From positions 1,192,001-1,256,000 of the forward strand of contig JAJGOT010000209.1 in the NCBI GenBank assembly GCA_022457155.1: 64,000 bases of DNA, given 5' to 3'. Numbering within the stretch: the first letter of the stretch is position 1; every line of letters begins with the position of its first letter. Shown here in pieces: positions 44,701 through 57,171 of this stretch. A program made the translations under genes and the position numbers. The notes under the pieces were generated by a model. It was not told the DNA's origin, searched no databases, and worked only from the letters and a program-made list of their open reading frames with translations. The DNA is from Cladopsammia gracilis. Taxonomy: Eukaryota > Cnidaria > Anthozoa > Scleractinia > Dendrophylliidae.

Positions 44701-47586
44701 AGAATTATAACCAAAGAAAAAAAAATATTTTGTGAGCAGAGAAAGTGAACCCTGATATTTTCGGGCAGCGCTCACAATATATACTCTTCGCTCATCATGA
44801 CCGGTAATGAGCTGAGTGCCTAAGACAGCTGCTAAAATCTTCAAGTACCCTCTTACATGAACCCACTTGTGAGAAGAAAATCAAATTTTCGGGTTTAATT
44901 AAACGGAAATCACGTACACTCCTCATCCCCCATCATCCACTTGAAAGATCGGAGAAGAGAGCTGCCCTAACCCTCAACTCACCGTTCACCACTGAGATTT
45001 GTTTCCGTTTTACAACGGCACCCAACGGATGGTTCCGATAGAACATGTGGTGACAAATTGCATTGGATTTAATTCTGATAAAAGCTAGAGTTTTTCATTA
45101 GTCATAGTAACTAACAGTATTTATGCGAGACACAACCCTTATCTTATAGAAGTTGGGGTAGCCAATATATACATTATAGGACAAGCCAATGAAAGGCGTT
45201 CATTTTTATTCTTTTCTTTGATCAAGAACCGTAACACAGTGGAACGGAAACAAATCCATACTTTGTGTTCATCCCGCCACTGAATTGATTGTCCCTACGA
45301 TATTTTTATATTTTGAACAAAGTTTTAAACTTTATTAATTTTATTCATTTGTTTTATTGATAAATTTGTGAAGTTGGTGGGATGTATTAAAATGTAAAGT
45401 TTAAGAAAATGTATATCCAACAAATTTTCGGTGCTTTTAAGTATTCAGAAAAACAAACATTGACAGATAAAACTGTGTTAGCTTACACAACGTCCTAACA
45501 CGATTTGAAATTGTATTGGGTCAAGAGACGCCTGACTGTACCCCGCGCTGTGTCCTGAAAGCCCGATAACACGATCATATAAAGCTGAGCTAAAAGATGC
45601 GGGCCAATAATTCAGTAGTCTTATTTTTAGTCATACATTTCTTTATTAGGCAATGTTAAACTGTAAGTAAAAAAATTAGAAAAACCTTTGAATGCAGATT
45701 TTGTGTTGGATCTTCCTTACATTCAGTTTTGTATTTTAAAAAAAACAGCATTGAGAAACGCATTAACTGAAAACGTCTGAGAATTAAACAGAATTAACGT
45801 GCATGCCTGGAGTACTCTGTAGAATTAATCTTCTTTCTAATAACTTCATGGCCCCTTATATAATCTCTATTGATAATTTAGTATATCGTTCTGAAATCCC
45901 GGTTATAAGCCCTGGATTTATACAACTTCTTAAGGTTTTTATGGGCTGACAAGCAAACTGAAAACTATTTCCGTTGTGAACCGTTGTTTTAATCAATGTA
46001 GTGCCACAACATCGTGTACTGAACATTTTAAAGGAATTGCTGTCGAGGAGCTGTGGTGTGCTTATATATCGAGAGGGGGTATAACGGGAATAACGTTTTG
46101 TTACCAAACTGGTGGGCCTTGAAATCGGTGGGTTTATTAGTGGGTGGTCTTATAACCGTGATTTTCAGTATTCTGAATCGTCAAAAAAGTCTGAAGTATG
46201 TGTAGCATAAAGCGCTGGTAAGGATGTTGGTCAACAACAATCCCGGCCCTTTGGGAAACAACACGACGGCAGAGACCAGGACAGATACACCTAATACACT
46301 GACCCACAGATCGAAAGCCCGAGGTATTATATATATCTAATCCACCGCGCCCCCACTAACCATGAACTGAGCTACTTACAGAGTATAATGATGGATAAAA
46401 CCCTTACGTGATGAGACACCAGTATATCTAACATCTAAATATATATCAGTCTGCAATGATAACATCGGATTTCCAAAAGATCTAGACGTTGTGAGCTCTT
46501 CCACAAACAAAATGAAAAAATGTCTGCTATTGTCGTTTGTCTCGAATTGCCAAGAAACCAATTATACCATAATGTAAAAGCATTAAAGTTATGCTATCCT
46601 GGAGAGTTTGGGCCTTTATTAAAGGCTTAAAGATGGATTGTACTAATTACGAAAGAATTATATGCAGTCCCCAGCTGTATTTGTCGAAAAGAAGTCTTCG
46701 GTGACGGTTCGATTTGCCAAGAAAGCAATAATATCGTGTGAAGAGGAATTACAAAATATGCTGTCCTGTGAATTTTTTATTATAATTTTAGAGGACTAAA
46801 ACATTTTGCACCAAATACTGACAAGAAGCTGCCGGTCATATATGCGGAGAGCGATTGTAGTCCCCTACTGTTTTTTGACGAAGATATCAGTCTGTCATGA
46901 TGTTTTCCCATCAGAAAAAAATGTGCAAATGCTATTCAGAAACTCTTTCCTTTGACTCGCTTTTGCCTAATCTTTATCCTAAGTTACCAGAAAGAGTGTC
47001 CTCTGTTGGTTATCAAATTATTATTTAGTGTGATGGAACTGAATCAATGGCACCATATCTTATTATATTAAAGGTCTACGTGTGATGTAGGGTGCGAATA
47101 CTGCCGCCTCTCATCGATCGCTCCCGGCCCGGCTGGGGTACTTCACGCACGCGATCGAGAGAGCGATGAGAGGCGGCTGTATTTGCAGGCTAAGAGTGGT
47201 GCAATTCTTGGGGAGTTCTACTTAATGATTGGTAACCTCTAGTCGGATAGTATTAAATCATCTTAACCCTGTTTCCTTCTCCTCTACTCCATTCAAAAGT
47301 TAATGAGCAGTTCTGCACATGCATGTATTCCCGCGCCAACCGACGCGTCAGCCACTCCGGGCTGGCGGAGAAGAATGGAAACCGAGAAATTTAACTTAAA
47401 TGACCTACGGCAACTTTGAGGTTGTGGACGGGGGAGCTGAACTCTCAGTTATCAGTTAAATTTTCAACCCTTTTCCAGCTATCGGTTAATTTTGGCAGAT
47501 CTCAGATCTAGGGTATAATAAAAAACGGCCGCATTTCTTAGCTGTCTGTTTTGTAAAATTCTGGCCAAATCTCGGCTGGCAGTTTT
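41776..47586. repeat. Duplicated unit, copy A core
   Basis: This 5.8-kb core reappears in the same orientation at 48,308-55,001. By eye the copies are highly similar over most of their length. The largest differences are private insertions. Unit A has one at about 42,165-42,350 (ggcgtggctagggggg end). Its open frames are not preserved as proteins: in the frame at 44,439-44,735 nearly all changes between copies alter residues. A piece of the local SINE head (complement of cctggtctctgccgtcg) lies at about 46,258-46,290. No gene is called. Confidence 0.85.
47087..47190. repeat. Hairpin in unit A
   Basis: Arms gaatactgccgcctctcatcg and the inverse cgatgagaggcggctgtatt flank a GC-rich centre with cgatcg words. 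The matching hairpin in unit B lies at 54,510-54,608. Confidence 0.75.
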
Positions 47587-48012
47587 AAAGGGGCTATGTC
47601 ACCATTTTTAGTTTTACTTTAAAAAGCTCAAAAGACATATTTACATCGGTGAAAATCCCACAAAATGGTCCAGTTTTGTTGCGTTCGACGATAGGAGAAC
47701 GCTACCTAATCTCGTCGGGTATCGGTCTAGGCGCAGGGGATTGTGGGAGGAATTGGGCTGAATGCTATGCCATTTCAGAGTTTGGGCGCCATCTTGGACT
47801 GGCTGACCACTCGCCTCGATTTCTTATGGGGGTCTCGAGCCCAGATCGAACGCACTTTACTAATCCATGATTATTACTGGTTTAGTATTATTGTACGAGT
47901 GCATGCTTTACTGGTGTAGCAATAAGTGTCTTGTACTGCAGATGGCGGCGATGGAAATGGATTGCAACTTGAAAAAGTTGGTCCAAGTTTTTCAAGTTTA
48001 TCGCCTTGTGTC
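47587..48012 (+). mobile_element. Element X, right border of unit A (interrupted)
   Basis: Starts aaaggggctatgtcacc and includes the atggcggcgatggaaatgg and aacttgaaaaa/ttttcaagtt hairpin parts. About 180 bp at 47,690-47,870 is extra relative to the copy at 55,002. The right part is cut off by a MITE at 48,016. Confidence 0.7.
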
Positions 48013-48015
48013 TTA

Positions 48016-48231
48016 AGGCCCGTTTACACAAACGATTTTTGATGCGATTTTTGTCGCGCACTCCAATACAACTTTTCTCGCAAGTGTAAACTAGCGGCGA
48101 TTTACTGTGCGATTCGGGTGCGACATTTGCCTTGATTTGCTGTGATTTCCCAAAAATCGCCGCCAATTTGCATCAGGTTTCGAACATGTTCGAACCCTCT
48201 GCGACATCGCGCCCAAACCGCGCTGATATCG
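48016..48231. mobile_element. PIF/Harbinger-like MITE, copy 4 (truncated)
   Basis: Left end aaggcccgtttacac follows the target TTA (48,013-48,015) inside element X. The uninterrupted X copy reads gtgtcttagaaacc at this place. The right half is missing: the sequence passes directly into the left border of unit B. Confidence 0.75.
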
Positions 48232-48542
48232 CCGAGTTCCCACTGATGTTAATATGTCTTTTGGGCTGTTAAAATAGTCAATAAAAGTGGAGACAAAGCC
48301 CCTTTAAGTCGACATAATTCGATTGCCAGTGGAAACACAATGCTAGAGTCAACAAAAGCTTCAGTAATCAAGGGTAAAGTTACTGCAATTAATAAAGCAG
48401 GGGAAACTGAAGAGAAATTGGAGTTAGAACGAATCATTTCGGTGAAAAGCTGTTTGGAAAGCCTTCGTCATCTTAAAAATTGGTAATAAATTAGATTTAA
48501 AACTAGAGTTTTCTTGAGCAAAATTTCGCCTGGCACTTTTAA

Positions 48543-48959
48543 GGCGCTGTTACACTAGGCAATATTTCGTGCAACTTGTCTCGCAACAACTAAAAACCGT
48601 GCGTTGCGATGCTGCGAGACAAGTTGCCTGGAGGGTGTTACACTAGGCAATGTTTCTTGCAATTTGTCTCGCCCGACGGTGAAAGGAGCAATTTCATTGG
48701 CTAAAGTCACAAAACGTTGCGACACAAGTTGCAGGAAACGTGTTACACTACGCAACGCTTGAAAAATTCGTTGCGGCGTGGCGAGAATCGTTGTGAAAAG
48801 TAGAACCGACTTCTACTTCTCGCAACGATTGCGGCAACAAAAAAATCGCGAGAAATGTTTGTTGCGGGGTATGTTACACTGGGCAGTTTTTCATGCAACT
48901 TGTGTCGCAACAAAATTGCGGGACAAGTTGCACGAAACATTGCCTGGTGTAACAGCGCC
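48543..48959. mobile_element. MITE with 5-bp TTTAA duplication
   Basis: A 417-bp element has ends ggcgctgttacac.aggcaat and the inverse. TTTAA flanks both sides (48,538-48,542 and 48,960-48,964). The interior repeats gcaacttgtctcgcaac-type words. It is absent from unit A. Confidence 0.85.
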
Positions 48960-48964
48960 TTTAA

Positions 48965-49312
48965 AAGTTAAAATTTATTTTTATATCAGTGGAAACACAA
49001 AAATAATGGTCCAGCTTTGTTTAAAATTGCTTTACGAGTATAATGAAACTATAAACACGTGTCTCTGACTACAGATGGCCAGGATGGAAATGGATTGCAA
49101 CTTGAAAAAATTGGCCAATTTTTTCAAGTTCGTTCAATGTGTTTTGGAAAATTTGCTAAAACTGATTATGGTTTATTCTTTCTACAAGAATTCACTTGAT
49201 ATCTTGTTCTTGGTGTTCTAAGAGCATTTTGTGTTCGAAGTAAGCTGCTCAGTTTTAATTCTAGCACAGTCTGAGACAAAAACATAAAAACCGCCATGAG
49301 ATAGCCCCTTCA
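48965..49312 (+). mobile_element. Element X copy inside unit B
   Basis: Matches the X family from tatatcagtgg to gagatagcccctt. It contains a perfect 32-bp palindrome (49,099-49,130, halves aacttgaaaaaattgg and its inverse). It is absent at the matching place in unit A, so it arrived after the duplication or was lost from A. Confidence 0.7.
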
Positions 49313-49453
49313 ATAACATCGAAAACTTTAACACCCTTGTTTTTGGAAGGATAAAAAATGTCGTTTTGGGTACGAAATAAAGTAAGCTAGGATTGTCAGA
49401 AAGGTGAAAGCAGCTGGCAAATTCGAGGGATAAGATTCCCGAAATTTTCAGCT

Positions 49454-49655
49454 GACCTAAGAGTGATCAGCATCCAATTTCTCCTTGTAATATCAATGCC
49501 TTATCAATCAAAAAGGTCATGAGAATTAAGGACATGATCACACAAGATGAATTCTCTTGAAATACAAAAAATTTCTCCCCACAACTTCTATAGGAAATGT
49601 ATAGGGACAAGAAATGAGAATTTAAATTTTAATATTAGGGCTTAAAAGGTTAAAG
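49454..49655. mobile_element. TTAA-type MITE, diverged copy
   Basis: An inverted relative of 49,788-49,956, sharing gtgatcagcatcc-, tcaatgccttatcaatcaaa- and cctatagg-type words. Private to unit B. Confidence 0.65.
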
Positions 49656-49787
49656 GCACTAAGTAAACATGATATTGAAAAGCAATACAGCACCATGCAC
49701 TCCAAGCGTTTTCCTGATCATCCCCGAGTTAGTCTTACTGCAGTAGAGGGGTTGACCGAAAATGGTGGAACCGCTTTTTTTGGTTAA

Positions 49788-49956
49788 CCCTTTAAGCCCC
49801 AATATCAAAATTTAAATTCTCATTTCTTGTCCCTATACATTTCCTATAGAAGTAGTGTGTGTGATCATGTCCTTCATTCTCATGACCTTTTTGATTGATA
49901 AGGCATTGATATGACAAGGAGAAATTTGATGCTGATCACTAAAAGGGCTTAAAGGG
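49788..49956. mobile_element. piggyBac-like MITE with TTAA duplication
   Basis: A 169-bp element with ends CCCTTTAAGCCCC/GGGCTTAAAGGG is flanked by TTAA on both sides (49,784-49,787 and 49,957-49,960). Unit A has a single TTAA at 42,536-42,539 between the same flanks, which is the empty site. Confidence 0.9.
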
Positions 49957-52900
49957 TTAATGAACAAACTTTCTCGTATTCATAGTGCTTTATGATAAAC
50001 TAAATAAATTTGTTTTTTCCACGCAAGAAGGTACAGCACACCTTGTTAAGCTTTGATGAACTCGAGCTCCTGAACAACTCGTGTTTATGGAAGGTATCAA
50101 TTTTTTTTAAGCTGTAATATACCTTTTGGGTGTGAACATGAACAGTAATGTTATTAGCGGGAACTTTCCCCCCTCAGCGACAGAAATATCCACTGTTATG
50201 TCCCAACTGTTTCCACATTCCTCTTCGCATATACGCCTTAATTAGAGTATGCGTGTCTGTAGCTGTGGATTTTACAGTTATTTCAAGCATTTTTATCCTA
50301 TTTTAATACCATGTGATATGGGATAGACTGGATAGACTCTCCCAAAACAACATGACCTTGGTTTTGTTTTGCGTCGCATACAATACCCCATTCCACCGAC
50401 TCTGTTATGGACAAAATCCGTGATTATACCAGAAATTTTAAAAATCCCGTCAGCTCAACCGTTGGTTAGCTCTGGCGTCCCGGGAGCTAACAATAAATTG
50501 GAGCAATCTCAAAAATAAAAGAAGCATTTTTTAAAATTCTAACTTGTAGGCGCCGACCAGTTGGAAAATGTTTAAAATAGAGGTTTTCGGAACATACAAG
50601 TCAAGGGCTCTAACCGATTGGTCCTCAAACTCGTCCCCAGAGGTCGCGTGCAATTTCTTCAGCACCAAGGAACCTGGATGAAAAGTTAAGGTGGCTCTGA
50701 ACACCTTCCCATCTGCTTTTTTGAACTCTACAAAATATTGTATCTAAACATACTAATTACAATTCGATTAAAAAATAATGGAGGTCATTGAGCTCGTTTT
50801 TTAGTTATAACAACTTAAAGCAAAACTTAAGGGTGTATTTAACAGGTTATACTTTTACCAAGGGAACTTGTTACGTCATGACAATGAACATAACTTGTTC
50901 AACAATAATTGGGCATTTTTTTTCATACCATTATGATAGCATCAGCTGATAAAAAGTGATAGAATTGATCCCCTGGGATTGATCCATTAAAGTGTAAGTA
51001 GTGGAAAGTACAAGAAACTGTTGAGTCACCCAGTATTGCACTGCGCATCCCTATTGCGCATAAACCAAGGGGGTTTCTTTGAGGCTAAATTCTTCAAAGA
51101 CTGAAAAAAGTAGTTATTACTCTTAAATGCGCGGGGTAACCTATCTTTTTATTCCGTGAAGTCTGATTCACTGAACACTGATCTCCTGCCAAACGCTTCT
51201 TGCTAAGCTTTCGATTGATCCCTGAGATATAACTGTTCGGTATACAGTGAAACTTCTCACAAGTGACCAATCAATCAGCTTGAAAAAGAAATTGCCTGAG
51301 AGACGTGATCGCCAACAATACGTGCCAAACATAGCAATTTGACCGAGAACAAAATAAAAGAGATCCTGTTAAAGCCTTGGCGTCGGTCCCTTTTTTACAT
51401 GTAAATATTCGATCATTATTAAATGACGTTACTGTGTTATTTATTTAGGGCGTAGGATTAACTGATTTATCTCATCTCAATTTTAGATTGCCCAAGTTCA
51501 TCAAACAAATGTAAACACGACGTGTTAAGCGTCTTATGTTCATACTTGTTTGTCGATCGGTTAATTAATTAAAACAGTAAGAGCTCTCTTTGAGGTTACG
51601 GGATAGAAAGTCCTTCAGATTTGTGGTTGGCGGATTTATACTGAACTCTTATCAGGAGCTGATATGGGTTATGGGCTCTTGTTTTTGTCTGCTAAAATCA
51701 AATGAGCTTTACTACATTAAAACGTTTGAGTAGCTGCTGTTCTTTTTACCGTTTTTTTTTTTATAAGAATAAAATAAGAAAAAATGTATTAAATAATATG
51801 TCCAATTGACCTGCTTGAGCACATCCAATTCGGGGTGGAAGGGAATTAAAGCATTGAAATCCGGCCTCCTCGCACTATCGTTGACGGTATCTCGTACGAT
51901 CTCGCGCCCTGATAAAAATATGTCGGCAAAACCGCAGACCAGTATTATTTTTAAATTGGACCACTGACTTGGCAAGCGCCGACGACTGTGCAAATGCAAA
52001 GCTATTTCACAACAAAGGCCTCAAGTGTTGGTTGTGTTAAATTGAAAGCGGCTAAAATAAATATCGTGGCAGATGTATCTGATCAGTCAATATTAAGATA
52101 TCGTGGTATTAATGCTCTGATAATAACGTTTTTCCACAATTCAGTTGCAACAGGAGTCCGGTTGTTCCATGAAGGTGACAAGATTGCGGAACACGAACAA
52201 CTAAAGGAATACTAAATTAGTCAAAATTATAACCAAAGAAAAAAATATTTTGTGAGCAGAGAGAGTGAACCCTGATATTTTCAGGCAGCGCTCACAATAT
52301 ATACTCTTCGCTTTGTGCACTGCGCCTTTCAATCGCTTTCTACTCATCATGACCTGATAGAATCTTCAAGTGCCCTCTTACATGAACCCACTTGTGAGAA
52401 GAAAATCAAATTTTCGGGTTTAATTAAACGGAAATCACGTACACTCCTCATCCCCCATCATCCACTTCAAAGGTCGAAGAAGAGGGCTGCCCTAACCCTC
52501 AACTCACCGTTCACCACTGAGAGTTGTTTCCGTTTTACAACGGCACCCAACGGATGGTTCCGATAAAATATGTGGTCACAAATTGCATTGGATTTAATTC
52601 TGATAAAAGCTAGAGTTTTTCATTAGTCATAGTAACTAACAGTATTTATGCGAGACACAACTCTTATCTTATATAAGTTGGGGTAGCCATTATATACATT
52701 ATAGGACAAGCCAACGAAGGGCGTTCATTTTTATTCTTTTCTTTCAAGAACCGTAACACAGTGGAACGGAAACAAATCCATACTTTGTGTTCATCACGCC
52801 ACTGAATTGATTGTCCCTACGATATTTTTATAGTTTGAACAAAGTTTTAAACTTTATTAATTTTATTCAATTGTTTTATTGATAAATTTGTGCAGTTGGT

Positions 52901-54509
52901 GGGATGTATTAAAATGTAAAGATCAAGAGAATGTATATCCAACAAATTTTCGGTCTTTTAAGTATTCAGAAAAACAAACATTGACAGATAAAACTGTGTT
53001 AGCTTACACAACGTCCTAACACGATTTGAAATAAACTGTATTGGGTCAAGAGACTTCGCCTGACTGTACCCCGCGCCGTGTCCAGCTAAAAGATGTGGGC
53101 CAATAAATTCAGTAGTTTTATTTTTAGTCATAAATTTCTTTATTGGGCAATGTTAAACTGTAAGTAAAAAAATTAGCATTGAAAAACGCATTAACTGAAA
53201 ACGTCTGAGAATTAAACAGAATTAACGTGCATGCCTGGAGTACTGCCGTCTGTAGAATTAATCTTCTTTCTAATAACTTCATGGCCCCTTATTTAATCTC
53301 TATTGATAATTTTATAGTATATCGTAAAATCCCGGTTATAAGCCCTGGATTTATACAACTTCTTAAGGTTTTTATGGGCTGACAAGCAAACTGAAAACTA
53401 TTACCGTTGTGAACCGTTGTTTTAATCAATGTAGTGCCACGACATCGTGTACTGAACATTTTTAAAGAATTGCTGTCGAGGAGCCGTGGTGTGCTTATAT
53501 ATCGGGAGGGGGTATAACGGGAATCACGTTTTGTTACCAAACTGGTGGGCCTTAAAATCGGTGGGTTTATTAGTGGGTGGTCTTACAACCGTGATTTTCG
53601 GTATTCTAAATCGTCAAAAAAGTCTGAAGTATGTGTAGCGTGAAGCGCTGGTAAGGATGTTGGTCAACAACAATCCCGGCCTTTTGGGAAACAACACGAC
53701 GGCAGAGACCAGGATAGATACACTGACCCACAGATCGAAAGCCCGAGGTATTAAACGCTAATCTACTGTGCCCCCACTAACCATGAACTGAGCTACTTAC
53801 AGAGTATAATGATTGATAAAACCCTTACGTGATGAGACACCAGTATATCTAACATCTAAATATATATCAGTCTGCAATGATAACATCGGATTTCCAAAAG
53901 ATCTAGACGTTGTGAGCTCTTCCACAAACAAAATGAAAAAATGTCTGCTATTGTCGTTTGTCTCGAATTGCCAAGAAACCAATTATACCATAATGTAAAA
54001 GCATTACAGTTATGCTATCCTGGAGAGTTTGGGCCTTTATTAAAGGCTGAAAGATGGATTGTACTAATTACGAAAGAATTATATGCAGCCCCCAGCTGCA
54101 TTTATCGAAAAGAAGTCTTCGGTGACGGTTCGATTTGCCAAGAAAGCAATAATATCGTGTGAAGAGGAATTACAAAATATGCTGTCCTGTGAATTTTTTA
54201 TTATAATTTTAGAGGACTAAAACATTTTGCACCAAATACTGACAAGAAGCTGCCGGCCATATATGGGGAAAGCGATTGTAGTCCCCTACTGTTTTTGACG
54301 AAGATATCAGTCTGTCGTGATGTTTTCCCATCAGATAAAAGTGTGCAATTGCTATTCAGAAACTCTTTCCTTTGACTCGCTGTTGCTAATCTTTACCCTA
54401 AGTTACCAGAAAGAGTCCTCTGTTGGTTATCAAATTATTATTTAGTGTGATGGAACTGAATCAATGGCACCCTATCTTATCATATTTAAGGTCTAGGTGT
54501 GATGTAGCG

Positions 54510-54608
54510 TGCGAATACAGCCGCCTCTCATCGATCGCTCCCGGCCCGCGCTGGGGTACTTCACGCACGCGATCGAGAGAGCGATGAGAGGCGGCTGTAT
54601 TTGCAGGC
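54510..54608. repeat. Hairpin in unit B
   Basis: Counterpart of 47,087-47,190. Here the left arm reads gaatacagccgcc and pairs exactly with the right arm at a base where unit A has a mismatch. Confidence 0.75.
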
Positions 54609-55001
54609 TAAGAGTGGTGCAATTCTTGGGGAGTTCTACTTAATGATTGTTAACCTCTAGTCGGATAGTATTAAATCATCTTAACCCTGTTTCCTTCTCC
54701 TCTACTCCACTCAAAAGTTAATGAGCAGTTCTGCACATGTATTCCCGCGCCAACCGACGCGTCAGCCACTCCGGGCTGGCGGAGAAGAATGGAAACCGAG
54801 AAATTTAACTTAAATGACCTAAGGCAACTTTGAGGTTGTGGACGGGGGAGCTGAACTCTCAGTTATCAGTTAAATTTTCAACCCTTTTCCAGCTATCAGT
54901 TAATTTTGGCAGATCTCAGATCTAAGGTATAATTAAAAAACGGCCGCATTTCTAAGCTGTCTGTTCGGTAAAATTCTGGCCAAATCTCGGCTGGCAGTTT
55001 C

Positions 55002-55363
55002 AAAGGGGCCATGTCACCATTTGCAGTGCCAAAGCTCAAAAGACATATTTATATCAGTGAAAATCCCCAACAATGGTCCAGTTTTGCTTAATATTATTCT
55101 ACGAGTGCATGTTTTACTGGTGTAGCAATAAGTGTCTTGGACCGGCTGCAGATGGCGGCGATGAAAACGGATTGCAACTTGAAAAAGCTTGTCCAATTTT
55201 TTCAAGTTTTCGCTTTGTGTCTTAGAAACCTCGCTAAAACTCTGATTATGGTTTATTCTCTCTTGGAAAATTCACCTGAAATCTTCCTCTTAGTGTTTTA
55301 AAAGCATTTCGTGTTTGAGGCAGTCGTGACCCAAAACATCAAAATGCCGATGACAGCTCCTTT
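55002..55363 (+). mobile_element. Element X, most complete copy
   Basis: About 362 bp with inverted ends aaaggggccatgtca and tgacagctccttt. The centre holds gatggcggcgatgaaaacgg followed by a near-palindrome aacttgaaaaagc/ttttttcaagtt. Non-coding, so a non-autonomous DNA element. Confidence 0.75.
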
Positions 55364-56480
55364 AACTAACCCCATCCAGACCCTCCACTTTGCTTCACGG
55401 GTGATATTTTACTAACTTCTCGTATACGTAACCCGGCGTATATGCTTAACTTATTTCAACACTATTGTATGTAAGTTAAATTACACACTCATTCGGTGGC
55501 TTGTAATCAGGTAGGCCAAAGTGTCAGACTTGTCGAAGGGGGACTCAATTTTTTGTAAGTTATATTTTTTGGAATGAAAATCATGATTAATTACGCGCTC
55601 CCATTCAGGGGTTTGTAGTCGCAAAGGAAGGGGGTCAGCGTGTAGTATTCTAAGACACGTCCAACAATAATTCTCTTTTCGTTGAGTCTCTCAGCCCCAC
55701 CAAGGAACAGACATGGGTATTATTCAGGCCTGGGTATTATTGGCGGAAACTTATCAAATTGTTCGAGAGGCGCCGCGAGTGCTTATTCTTGTGGTTGTCC
55801 TTTCATGTTGCTAGAGCCAGAGATCAGATAGGCGACCACCCATTTAGCCTTCCTTGGCATTACAAAAACGTTTTGAATGAAATACGAAAAAAGCGGAAAA
55901 TATAAAACCATTGTTTTATGGTTTATTATTTATAATTGTCTCATTACATACCCAAATCACGTTAAACGCTACTTATATAGGTGATTCGAGAAAAAACAAG
56001 ATGATCTTAAAATAGAACTGCTAGCCTGATTATAATATTGGAAACAGTTGAATTGAAAAGGTAGCTGGCCATGGGTAGCCGTGAAGGCCGGATAAGAGAG
56101 TTAAGTTTTTAAAATTTCTAAAAACAACATAGTCCGCGAAAATGCCCAGGCAATCTCGGTTGGTCATTAAAAAAATTAAACATTTGAATGTAAATGTTTG
56201 GAGTTTTTTAATCAATGTTGACTTCTTCAGTAATTCAGAAAATCACAAGATATCCTGAAGTGAAGCTTTTTAGCCAATAAATGTGGACAGCTGAAATCAC
56301 GATATATACGTGGAGCTCTGTGATGAATGTCGACACCTTTAATTAAATTACCAAAATAGCAAATCTTCAGCAATCTTTTAAGAAGCTTTGAAATAGTCCT
56401 AAAGCGCGATTGTTCCTACTATGTTTGGCGGGACTTCACTTAATCTTCTTCGCAAAAGAATCCTAGTATAAACCGCTTCG
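55364..56480. other. Non-genic stretch
   Basis: No exon, RNA or clear element was recognised. Confidence 0.4.
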
Positions 56481-56502
56481 ATACCACTGCGGGGGCAGTC
56501 CT

Positions 56503-56862
56503 TTGCTTTTCATAACTGGCTATTTTTATTTAGGTTTGTGGTTAAAACAACGCGGTATACTGAAAACAACTTTCAAAAGAGGTCAATCGAACAGATATTC
56601 TGAGAACAAGATACCATATAATATACTTCACGAGACTGAACCTGGGTCGAGTAATTGGTCAAACGCAACTGAAGGATGTCCTGCCATAAATCTTGAAAAG
56701 AATACCATTCTACCTTTTCCGACTACCTCGTTTCTTTCCGTCCAATGTGTTTGTCGGAGCAGAATGCACGCAATGGCTAATGATTTTGTTTGTTATAAAA
56801 ACGGAACATGGAGGTTCGAAATTATAACGTGGTTAATTTATCGTCTGTTCCATGTATTCTAA
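56503..56862 (+). CDS. Doubtful 119-residue ORF with sushi-like cysteine spacing
   Basis: The longest uninterrupted frame in the right third of the window. Residues 61-110 read CPAIN..., QCVC..., FVCYKNGTW, loosely like a complement control (sushi) module that lacks its last Pro-X-Cys. A hydrophobic patch at residues 2-14 could be a poor signal sequence or an artefact, since an intron-like acceptor (tttttatttag) lies inside it at about 56,533. No homolog is named; it may be a stray exon or noise. Confidence 0.2.
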   Translation: MLFITGYFYLGLWLKQRGILKTTFKRGQSNRYSENKIPYNILHETEPGSSNWSNATEGCPAINLEKNTILPFPTTSFLSVQCVCRSRMHAMANDFVCYKNGTWRFEIITWLIYRLFHVF

Positions 56863-56999
56863 TTCCGGAACAGCCCCAAAAGAATGCACTGTCAAGTGTT
56901 CCGGAAAGTCTGAGCAAATTCTTCTGCTAAAAGTCTGCCCTCAAACCCGCCCCCTCCAAACAAGGTCAAAAGAATGCGATCCGCGCCAGCGAGGTCCAT

Positions 57000-57171
57000 T
57001 CTATTAAAAGCTTAACACGGCTCGTACTTGGTGATATTACGTGATTAAGCTTGGCGCTTCAAGTACTCTCAAGTATCAGTAAAGCAGAATAACGTGCAGT
57101 TGTTAGTTTTACATCCATATTTGCGATTCTTGTGAAGAACCAACTGCATAAATCTGGCTAACTAATCAAAG
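57000..57171 (+). other. Candidate non-coding first exon
   Basis: Stops in all frames, ending in a strong donor (caaag/gtaagt at 57,171-57,172). It could be a 5' UTR exon of the secreted-protein gene that starts at 63,723. A second possible donor (attaag/gtacgt) lies at 60,072. The transcription start is unknown. Confidence 0.25.

Larger units (their letters stand above)
48232..55363. repeat. Duplicated unit, copy B
   Basis: Second copy of the unit at 41,485-48,012, including a shortened inverted X border (48,232-48,307) and a full right X border (55,002-55,363). It carries private insertions at 48,543-49,312, about 49,454-49,655 and 49,788-49,956, which explain its greater length. Confidence 0.85.

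Noticed and set aside
44439..44735. ORF repeated in both duplicated units (also 51,988-52,215)
   Set aside because: Of nine base differences compared by eye, about eight change the residue, and the ends differ, so there is no sign of purifying selection on protein.
46376..46561. 61-residue minus-strand ORF conserved at 53,797-53,982
   Set aside because: Explained by recent duplication of the whole segment; no family motif and no splice context.
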